Positions 54,167 through 61,403 of a DNA stretch of 64,000 nucleotides are shown piece by piece; positions within the stretch are counted from its first letter, which is position 1, and every line of letters begins with the position of its first letter. Origin of the DNA: Treponema sp. Its GTDB lineage: Bacteria > Spirochaetota > Spirochaetia > Treponematales > Treponemataceae. The notes under the pieces are model-generated. The model was given only the letters and a program-made list of their open reading frames with translations. It ran no database searches and was not told the DNA's origin. A program made the translations under genes and the position numbers. The stretch is from assembly GCA_024402695.1 (NCBI GenBank), contig JAKSTG010000001.1, forward strand, positions 186,001-250,000, written 5' to 3'.

Positions 54167-57088
54167 TTACACTTTCCTGTTACAAACCAGATATCTTTTT
54201 TTGTCTATCTGCATCAGAGTTGTAGACATTCTGACTTTTTCAGAATTCAAAAGAATATCATATTCGACGTGAGGAACTTCTCCCGTTGCCTGAATACTTT
54301 GGATTCTTTCGTAATCAAGAAGAAGAGCAACTTTCTTTTTGTCTTCGGCAGCAACATAGTTCTTGATCCATTCTGTAAGCCGTTCATGGAAAGTTACACC
54401 GGTACGAACTTCATAAGTTTCTTCAGTTTCATAATTTGAACCAAGAAGTTTATGTTCTCCTGTCTCGTAATTCACTTCAAAGACTTCGTCATAAACCTTG
54501 TTCAGAATCTGACTGAACTTGGTTATATCCCCTTCCAGTTGCTGTGTAAGATCAAGCAGAACAAGAACAATATTTGCGTTATCTCCGTCATAGGTAACGG
54601 TTCCCTGAAAGAAGACTCGTCCGGTAGTACTGTTTTTCTTCATTACACGGCACTGTACCTCAAATCCGGTTTTGCGGAGTTTAAGGGCCATGTAAAATTC
54701 TTTTGTGAATTTCTCGAAATCACCGTCTACAAAGAAGGAACTTCTTTTTGTATTATACATTTCGATATATTCGTCTTCAGACAATCCGAACATATCACGA
54801 GCCGGTTTATTTGCAAAGGTAAGCTCTGTTCCCTGACCATCCCAAACATAGGTAATGATTCCGCATGGAACGGTATCCATAATGACCATAAGTTCTCTGT
54901 TCATGTTTTCATTTTCATGGAGCAGATGCATATAATCTGTAATATTTTCGACAGCTACGTAATAAATATCGCCGTCTCCCGCAGAAGCAAGATATCTTGC
55001 ACGGTAACGAATCCAGCTTCTAAGCCCGGTCTTTTTTGAAGCATCCCAGTGAAGAACAACGTCTGATTCAGACTGATTCTGTTTTGCTTCTTCAAGCATG
55101 TTTCTGAAAAGCTCTTCATATTTGACAGAATAGAATCCAAGACATTTAGGTTTTTCTGCGGCGTACTCTTCTCTGGTCAGTTTTATGGTATCAAAGAACT
55201 TATCGTTTATGCGGATTGCTTCCATATGTGTAGGAGAGCATTCAACAATAGCGGCGCCACCAACAAAGCTGTTGAAAAGAAGAGCGTTCTGCGTAGAAAG
55301 ATTAAGGAAGTCTACAGCATTGGAAAGATCTTCCGAAACTGCATCTTCTTCAAGAACATCAAGATCTTCAGCGTCCATAAGTTTAAGGAATTCATCTTCA
55401 GGAATAGGACGACTGAAAAGGTACCCCTGCATTATGTAACAACCGATGCTCTTCAGGAACTCAGCCTGTTTTATATTTTCAATTCCTTCGGCAATGATTG
55501 GCAGCGTAAGCCAGTTTGCCATACGAACAACAGAAGTAAGAATGCTTCCTCCGCGTTTGTTCGTTCCTTCCGAACTAAGGAATCTAAGGTCCAGTTTGAG
55601 AATATCAACCGGAACATCCTTAAGCGTATTAAGGGAAGAATAACCGCTTCCAAAGTCATCCATTTCGATAATAAATCCGGCTGCCTGAAGCTGTTCCACA
55701 ACCTTAATCAGCTGGGTTGGTTCTTCCATATAAGCCGATTCTGTGATTTCCAGACGCAGAAGTTCCGGTTCAATATCATATTTCTTTATAAGTTTTTCGA
55801 GGAAACTGCAGAGAATAGGATTATAAATGTCTCGGCGTGAAATGTTTACCGAAACTGGAACAAGCTGGAATCCATTGTCTTTCCACTGTCTGATAGACTG
55901 GCAAACCCGTTCCCAGATGTACTGGTCAAGGCGGCAGATAAATCCATTCTGTTCAAATACCGGAATGAACTTTGCAGGACTAATCATTCCCTTCTTAGGA
56001 TGATTCCAGCGAACAAGAGCTTCGGCCCCGCTCATTTTTCCTGTGGCATAATTATACTGAGGCTGGAAATAAATCTGGAACTCTTTGTTCTGAATGGCAG
56101 GTTCCATATCAGTAATCAGTTCCTGCTCTTCCATCATCTGGCCGCGCATTGCGTCATCGTAGTAAGCAATGCGGTGTTCAAAATCATTTTTAATTGACTT
56201 CATTGCCATAAAGGCACGGTCACACATAAGAGGAACACTTACGTTTGGGTCCGTAATTCGGAAAACGCCCATGCGGACAATGAATTCAAAATCGTTTCTG
56301 TAAAGGGAAATCTGTTCACTGATGTATTTATGAACCGCAACGCTGGAGAACATTTTTTCTTCCATACACATTACGAAGTGGTCAGAAACCCAGTGTCCGT
56401 AAGTTACAGACTGCAGACAGCGGTCAATATAAGATTTTCCGATGGCCCTGAGCAGAGCGTCTCCGGCGTGAACGCCAAAGGTGTCGTTATAGATTTTAAA
56501 GCGGTCAATATCCCAGCGAATGAGGACATATTTTTTATCCGGATTAGACCGGATCATTTCTTCAGTACGGCGGCTGAAAGCTTCGCGATTGAAAATACCA
56601 GTTTCCTTATCGATTTCCTGAAGCTTCAAAAGTTTCTTGCGGTTTTCCCTTTCCTGATTTTCAAGAAAACCTTTTTCTACCTTGTATCGGGCTTTATAAA
56701 TGGAAACAAGATTTTTTATTCTAAGATAAGAAGTTGTTGGATTCGAAGGAATTTCAAGAATATCGGCCGCAAAACCTTTTTCGAGGATCTTGTGCTCGAC
56801 TTCACTTTTCCGAGAAGTAACCGCAATTACAGGATTAACATTAAGAATAGGTTCAATATTGAAAAGATCAATAAGTTTGTCTATTTCATTATGTCCCTGA
56901 TTCAGAAGAACATCTGCATTTACAATAACAACAACAACTTCCGAAACATGCTTCAGCCATGGAATCATGCCTTCAGGCGAATTGAAATGCTCAACATCAC
57001 AATTCATTCCGGGAAGATTTTTTATATATTCGACCTGGTCATCAGAAATGTTCAGCGTAGCCAGTACAATTTTATCCGAATTTTCCAC
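54167..57088 (-). CDS. REC-like/degenerate GGDEF/EAL/PAS c-di-GMP phosphodiesterase
   Basis: 973 aa, starting with GTG 14 nt after cheB. Residues 1-135 resemble a receiver domain without a sure phospho-acceptor. The GGDEF domain (about 165-320) has VSDHF where GGDEF belongs, so it should not make c-di-GMP but may bind GTP. The EAL domain (about 330-580) keeps the catalytic set: EALVRW, NISRRD, LEITES, MDDFGSGYSSL, KLD, AEGIE and QGYLFSRP, so it is probably an active phosphodiesterase. One or two PAS-like domains (about 600-860) and an unassigned tail follow. Last gene of the cheR-cheB operon. Confidence 0.9.
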   Translation of the reverse strand: MENSDKIVLATLNISDDQVEYIKNLPGMNCDVEHFNSPEGMIPWLKHVSEVVVVIVNADVLLNQGHNEIDKLIDLFNIEPILNVNPVIAVTSRKSEVEHKILEKGFAADILEIPSNPTTSYLRIKNLVSIYKARYKVEKGFLENQERENRKKLLKLQEIDKETGIFNREAFSRRTEEMIRSNPDKKYVLIRWDIDRFKIYNDTFGVHAGDALLRAIGKSYIDRCLQSVTYGHWVSDHFVMCMEEKMFSSVAVHKYISEQISLYRNDFEFIVRMGVFRITDPNVSVPLMCDRAFMAMKSIKNDFEHRIAYYDDAMRGQMMEEQELITDMEPAIQNKEFQIYFQPQYNYATGKMSGAEALVRWNHPKKGMISPAKFIPVFEQNGFICRLDQYIWERVCQSIRQWKDNGFQLVPVSVNISRRDIYNPILCSFLEKLIKKYDIEPELLRLEITESAYMEEPTQLIKVVEQLQAAGFIIEMDDFGSGYSSLNTLKDVPVDILKLDLRFLSSEGTNKRGGSILTSVVRMANWLTLPIIAEGIENIKQAEFLKSIGCYIMQGYLFSRPIPEDEFLKLMDAEDLDVLEEDAVSEDLSNAVDFLNLSTQNALLFNSFVGGAAIVECSPTHMEAIRINDKFFDTIKLTREEYAAEKPKCLGFYSVKYEELFRNMLEEAKQNQSESDVVLHWDASKKTGLRSWIRYRARYLASAGDGDIYYVAVENITDYMHLLHENENMNRELMVIMDTVPCGIITYVWDGQGTELTFANKPARDMFGLSEDEYIEMYNTKRSSFFVDGDFEKFTKEFYMALKLRKTGFEVQCRVMKKNSTTGRVFFQGTVTYDGDNANIVLVLLDLTQQLEGDITKFSQILNKVYDEVFEVNYETGEHKLLGSNYETEETYEVRTGVTFHERLTEWIKNYVAAEDKKKVALLLDYERIQSIQATGEVPHVEYDILLNSEKVRMSTTLMQIDKKRYLVCNRKV

Positions 57089-57102
57089 AAAGCAGCCTAT
57101 AT

Positions 57103-58332
57103 TTATTTATACAAATGTTCTTTTGCCAATGCACTGATTTCTGCTGCCATATTCTGCAGTGAAACCTGTTTCTGAACACCACCCAGTTCCCAGGCAACTC
57201 TCGGCATTCCATAAACGATAGCCGATTCCTGATCTTGTCCCAGTGTCCATGCTCCCTGTTTACGCATTTCAGCCAGTTCAGCAGCTCCGTCACGTCCCAT
57301 ACCGGTCATGATTACACCAAGAGCTCTGTTCTGATAAACCTTTGCAACACTTTCAAAAAGCACATCAGCAGAAGGTCTGTGACCATTTCTCTGTTCTGCA
57401 TCTGAAAGTCTGATTACATTTCCCATGGATCTGTGTTCTACAAGAATATGTTTATTACCAGGAGCAATATAAACGTGACCGTTCATAAGAGGTTCTCCAT
57501 CTACAGCTTCAGTTACTGTAAGTGGACAGATTGAATGAAGGCTTGCAGCAAATTCTTTTGTGAATCCTGCAGGCATATGCTGAACAACCAGAATAGGCTG
57601 TTTCAAATCTGCATCAATGGCCTTGAAAACATCACGAAGGGCATTTGGACCACCAGTTGAAATACCAATGGCAATAACTTCGATTTTTCCGCCTTCACGA
57701 AGAGGAACGATTTCGGCTTTCTGTTTTGGTGCCGAGGGACGCCACATTGAAGAAACTGAAGGCTTTTTCTCAACTGACGAAGCATGGTTCAAGAGAGAAG
57801 AACTGTGCTGTGAAGAAGCGTCTACCCCTTTTTTTTCCTGAACGAATTTTTCTGCTTCTTTCAGCTTAAGCTGATGGTCAAAAAATTCCGGATCAAAAAC
57901 TTCTTTTCCATGGCGGCGTGCATAACGTCCACCATAAGAAGCAATGTTTTCAATGATTTCGCGGGATACGTCTCCAATTTTAAGAGAAACAGAAGATCCA
58001 CCCGGTTTAGTAACAAAGTCGCTTGCACCAAGAGAAAGACACTGCATAGTAACTGCAGCACCTTCTGTGGCGATACTTGAAATAACAATTACAGGAATAT
58101 TGATTCCGCGTTTCTTTCTTTCCTGAAGAAACTGAACACCTGTCATTACAGGCATTTCAATATCAAGGAGAATAACATCAGGTTTGTTGGATTCAAGTTT
58201 ATCCAGCAGATCCTGACCGTTCTGTGCTTTAAAACAAATAGAAAGTCCCTCGGTTCCCTCAACGATTCTACCGATAAGGTTACGCATCAAAGCCGAGTCG
58301 TCACAAATTGCTACCGAAATATCATTCATCAA
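57103..58332 (-). CDS. cheB: chemotaxis protein-glutamate methylesterase/deamidase
   Basis: 409-aa response regulator enzyme that removes methyl groups from chemoreceptors. Receiver domain (1-125) with CDDSALMRN and the phospho-acceptor Asp in VILLDIEMPVMTG; a long linker; esterase domain from about 215 with Ser in GISTGGPNALRD, His in VVQHMPAGFTKEFA and Asp in MTGMGRDGA, the catalytic triad. AGAAGG precedes the ATG. The linker is longer than in enteric CheB. Second gene of an operon between cheR and the EAL gene. Confidence 0.96.
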   Translation of the reverse strand: MMNDISVAICDDSALMRNLIGRIVEGTEGLSICFKAQNGQDLLDKLESNKPDVILLDIEMPVMTGVQFLQERKKRGINIPVIVISSIATEGAAVTMQCLSLGASDFVTKPGGSSVSLKIGDVSREIIENIASYGGRYARRHGKEVFDPEFFDHQLKLKEAEKFVQEKKGVDASSQHSSSLLNHASSVEKKPSVSSMWRPSAPKQKAEIVPLREGGKIEVIAIGISTGGPNALRDVFKAIDADLKQPILVVQHMPAGFTKEFAASLHSICPLTVTEAVDGEPLMNGHVYIAPGNKHILVEHRSMGNVIRLSDAEQRNGHRPSADVLFESVAKVYQNRALGVIMTGMGRDGAAELAEMRKQGAWTLGQDQESAIVYGMPRVAWELGGVQKQVSLQNMAAEISALAKEHLYK

Positions 58333-58392
58333 GCGCCTTCTCTTTTTATTTTCAGGTTTTTAAAATATTTTTGCAGTCTTATTTTTAGAAGA

Positions 58393-59211
58393 TCATTTTG
58401 GAGTCTTCTGATAAAGACATGCCCAGTCTGTTTTAAGGAATTCGAAATTTGTCTTCATTCCGAAGAGGGATTCTGAATGTCCGATAAACAGATAAGACTG
58501 TGGAGCCATTGCATTGTAGAATCTGTCGATTACTGCTTTCTGTGCAGGTTCATCAAAATAGATAAGAACGTTGCGGCAGAAAATTACATCAAGATTTCTG
58601 GCTCCTGAATCGTTTTTAAGGTTATGATAGTCGAAGCGTACTGTATCGAGGATTTCTTTTTTTACCTGATATCCGCCTTCAACCTGTGTGAAGTATTTTG
58701 AAAGATAAGCCGGAGGAATTCCGTCTACTTTATTGTTTCCGTAGAATCCCTGCTGCCCTACCATAAGCGACTTAAGTGAAATGTCACTGGCTGTAATCTG
58801 GAAACTATAAGGTGGTTTACAGATTTCCTTCATAAGCATGGCGATTGTAAATGGTTCTTCTCCGGTTGAACATCCGGCACTCCAGATGCGGATTGTTTTA
58901 TCCAGACTGTTTTTCTTAAGTTCCATTACATGTGGAATGACGTAATTAACAAATGCATCAAAGTGTGGCTGATTTCTGAAGAAACGGGTCAGATTTGTTG
59001 TAACAGAGTCCAGCATAATCTTCATTTCTTCACGATCTGAAGTAATAATCTTGTAATAATCCATTGGAGCTGCAAGATTCTTACGGTGAAGAAGTTCTTT
59101 TATGCGGCTGTCGAGAATCGATCTGTTTGTTGCCGAGAAAGTAATTCCACTCTCATCATAAATGAGTTTTCTGAATTTCTCAAAATCCGAGTCCGATAAT
59201 ACGTCAATCAT
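58393..59211 (-). CDS. cheR: chemotaxis protein methyltransferase
   Basis: 272 aa from the second Met (MIDVLSDSDF); an ATG three codons earlier overlaps the -10 hexamer, so the downstream one is preferred. Uses S-adenosylmethionine to methylate receptor glutamates. N-terminal helical domain (FRKLIYDESGITFSATN) and the SAM-binding core (IRIWSAGCSTGEEPFTIAML, DVIFCRNVLIYFDEPAQ, YLFIGHSESL) are typical. No tether-binding beta-subdomain extension is apparent, which matches receptors without a pentapeptide. First gene of cheR-cheB-EAL. Confidence 0.96.
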   Translation of the reverse strand: MIDVLSDSDFEKFRKLIYDESGITFSATNRSILDSRIKELLHRKNLAAPMDYYKIITSDREEMKIMLDSVTTNLTRFFRNQPHFDAFVNYVIPHVMELKKNSLDKTIRIWSAGCSTGEEPFTIAMLMKEICKPPYSFQITASDISLKSLMVGQQGFYGNNKVDGIPPAYLSKYFTQVEGGYQVKKEILDTVRFDYHNLKNDSGARNLDVIFCRNVLIYFDEPAQKAVIDRFYNAMAPQSYLFIGHSESLFGMKTNFEFLKTDWACLYQKTPK

Positions 59212-59218
59212 AACATCC

Positions 59219-59247
59219 ATTATATATCACACATTATGATTTTACAA
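59219..59247 (-). promoter_or_regulatory. cheR operon promoter, leaderless type
   Basis: TTGTAA and TATAAT on the minus strand exactly 17 nt apart; the chosen ATG follows the -10 by 7 nt and no Shine-Dalgarno is present. Confidence 0.7.
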
Positions 59248-59288
59248 ACTTTTTCTAGAGAAAATAGAGTTTTTAAGAAAACCGGCTT

Positions 59289-61340
59289 TTATTTCAGATA
59301 AACCATCAGAAGCATAATATCGCTGTTGCGGATTCCGGAAATGCGGTTTGCCTGGCCCAAAGTGAGTGGACGAACTGCTTCCAGTTTTAAGCGGCTTTCT
59401 GCACTGAGCGATGGAATTGCACCGTAATCAAAATCAAGCGGAATACGGGTGTTTTCCATTTTGTGCATTTTTTCTACACGTTTATCCTGTTTTTCGATGT
59501 AATACTTGTATTTTGCTTCGATTTTGGCGGCTTCCCATTCCTTTTCAGGATATCCAGGGTTTTCCATATCTGGCTTTTTCAGAATCATTGCTTCCAGTTC
59601 TGCAAGTCTGGCGTATTTTTCTTCTACTGCAGCCAGTTCTGCATCACTTTTAAGACCTGCTTCATGTCCGTATTTTGTAAGACGCTTGTCACAGGTATCA
59701 TGGCGCAGCTTAAGTCGATATTCAGCACGGGCTGTAAACATACGATAAGGTTCTTTTGTACCAAGAGTAACAAGGTCATCAATAAGAACACCAATATAAG
59801 CTTCATCGCGTCCAAGAATAAGTGGCTTGTATTCGGGAATAACCTGAGTTGCGTCTTTGAAACATTCAGCTTTAAGGAAATCACAGAGTTTATCGGTGAT
59901 ATTCTGGCTGATTTCGGCAAACTGGGCCAGTTCTTCCGGAGTCATGCGGGCTTTAGGCATGAAAGATCCCAGTTCCATGCTTGATGGCACACCGTTCAAA
60001 GTGTCAGGGATTTTATGAAGATCCCCACAAGTTGTTTTGTGACTTCTTGCATAAAGACCGGCATTTATACCGGCAATAAGGCCCTGCCCTGCGGCTTCTT
60101 CATAACCTGAAGTTCCGTTGATCTGACCGGCATTGAAAAGACCTGCAACACGTTTTGTTTCAAGAGAGGCGAACAGCTGAGTTGGTTCTACATAATCGTA
60201 TTCTACGGCATAACCCGGACGACTCTGAACTGCATGTTCAAAACCGGCCATGGTGTGAAGGAAGGCGTCCTGAACACATTCAGGCAGAGAAGATGACAGC
60301 CCGTTCAGGTACATTTCGTCTGTTTCAAGTCCTTCCGGCTCAACGAAAATCTGATGGCGATCACGTTCCTTAAAGCGCATAACTTTGTCTTCGATTGAAG
60401 GACAATAGCGTGGGCCGATTCCGCTGATTTTTCCCGAATAAAGAGGTGAACGACCAATATTGGCACGGATTATTTCATGGGTCTGTTCATTTGTATAAAC
60501 CACATGACAAGGAACCATTGGACGTTCAACTTTTTCTGTGCTGAAACTGAATGGAAGAACTTCGTCGTCTCCGCAGTTTTCTTCGATTTTTGAAAAGTCG
60601 ATTGTACGCTTAAGAATACGTGGAGGTGTTCCTGTCTTAAGGCGTCCTGTTGTAAATCCAAGACGATGAAGGCTTTCTGTAAGACCGTAAGCAGCTGCTT
60701 CACCAACGCGTCCGCATGGAGCATCGTATTCCCCGATAAAAATACGGCCGCCAAGGAAAGTACCGGTAGTAAGAACCACAGAGCGGACTGGAATTACACG
60801 GCCTCTTTCTGTTACAACTCCAATTACCTTCTGTCTCATTCCGCTTTTTGCGGCACGGGTAACCCCTTCGTTACGGCTTTCGCCAGGGATTGTCCCCTTT
60901 TCTGCGGAACTGTCTGAACTTGGAGGAAGCGGTGTCTGACTTTCTGTTGTAAGAATATCAATAACTGTATCCATGAGAGTAAACAGGTTTTCTGTTGTCT
61001 CACAGGTTTTTCTGGCAATCATTGAATAAGTGATTTTGTCTGCCTGACTGCGTGGTGCCTGAACTGCAGGTCCGCGGCTTTTGTTCAAAAGGCGGAACTG
61101 AATCATAGAGCGGTCAATTATTTTGGCCATTTCACCGCCCAAGGCGTCGATTTCCCGGACAATATTTCCTTTGGCAATACCACCAATGGACGGATTACAG
61201 CTCATGCGTCCAATACTGTCAGGAGTCTGTGTAATAAGAACAGTTTTAAGTCCCATACGGGCAGAAGCAAGAGCAGCTTCAACACCTGCATGACCACCGC
61301 CTACAACGGCAACATCATAAAAATCATAAAAGCCAGACAT
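59289..61340 (-). CDS. mnmG: tRNA uridine 5-carboxymethylaminomethyl modification enzyme MnmG
   Basis: 683 aa from the ATG giving MSGFYDFYDVAVVGGG. FAD enzyme that, with MnmE, modifies the wobble uridine of several tRNAs. FAD-binding GGGHAGVEAALASARMG, the CNPSIGG and AKGNIVREIDALGG motifs, the second dinucleotide segment TTGTFLGG and the C-terminal helical tRNA-binding domain are intact. It is about 50 residues longer than usual because of a Ser/Gly/Arg-rich insertion (residues about 130-169) in the FAD domain. Probably leaderless; the promoter overlaps the terminator of the gene upstream. Confidence 0.96.
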   Translation of the reverse strand: MSGFYDFYDVAVVGGGHAGVEAALASARMGLKTVLITQTPDSIGRMSCNPSIGGIAKGNIVREIDALGGEMAKIIDRSMIQFRLLNKSRGPAVQAPRSQADKITYSMIARKTCETTENLFTLMDTVIDILTTESQTPLPPSSDSSAEKGTIPGESRNEGVTRAAKSGMRQKVIGVVTERGRVIPVRSVVLTTGTFLGGRIFIGEYDAPCGRVGEAAAYGLTESLHRLGFTTGRLKTGTPPRILKRTIDFSKIEENCGDDEVLPFSFSTEKVERPMVPCHVVYTNEQTHEIIRANIGRSPLYSGKISGIGPRYCPSIEDKVMRFKERDRHQIFVEPEGLETDEMYLNGLSSSLPECVQDAFLHTMAGFEHAVQSRPGYAVEYDYVEPTQLFASLETKRVAGLFNAGQINGTSGYEEAAGQGLIAGINAGLYARSHKTTCGDLHKIPDTLNGVPSSMELGSFMPKARMTPEELAQFAEISQNITDKLCDFLKAECFKDATQVIPEYKPLILGRDEAYIGVLIDDLVTLGTKEPYRMFTARAEYRLKLRHDTCDKRLTKYGHEAGLKSDAELAAVEEKYARLAELEAMILKKPDMENPGYPEKEWEAAKIEAKYKYYIEKQDKRVEKMHKMENTRIPLDFDYGAIPSLSAESRLKLEAVRPLTLGQANRISGIRNSDIMLLMVYLK

Positions 61341-61348
61341 AATGAGAT

Positions 61349-61376
61349 AGTATAAAGAAAAAAGCCCGGATGTGAA
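61349..61376 (-). promoter_or_regulatory. mnmG promoter, leaderless type
   Basis: TTCACA and TATACT on the minus strand, 16 nt apart; the ATG follows the -10 by 8 nt. The -35 lies in the loop of the preceding terminator hairpin. Confidence 0.65.
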
Positions 61377-61389
61377 ACACACCCGGGCT
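61356..61389 (-). terminator. terminator of the InlB-repeat gene
   Basis: 7-bp stem AGCCCGG / CCGGGCT with a 13-nt loop and a T run on the minus strand. Confidence 0.85.
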
Positions 61390-61403
61390 GAAACAATAAC
61401 TAA

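Noticed and set aside
54452..57175. Several 190-280-codon plus-strand frames opposite the EAL gene
   Set aside because: All antisense to clear domains of the phosphodiesterase; composition typical of complement-strand frames.
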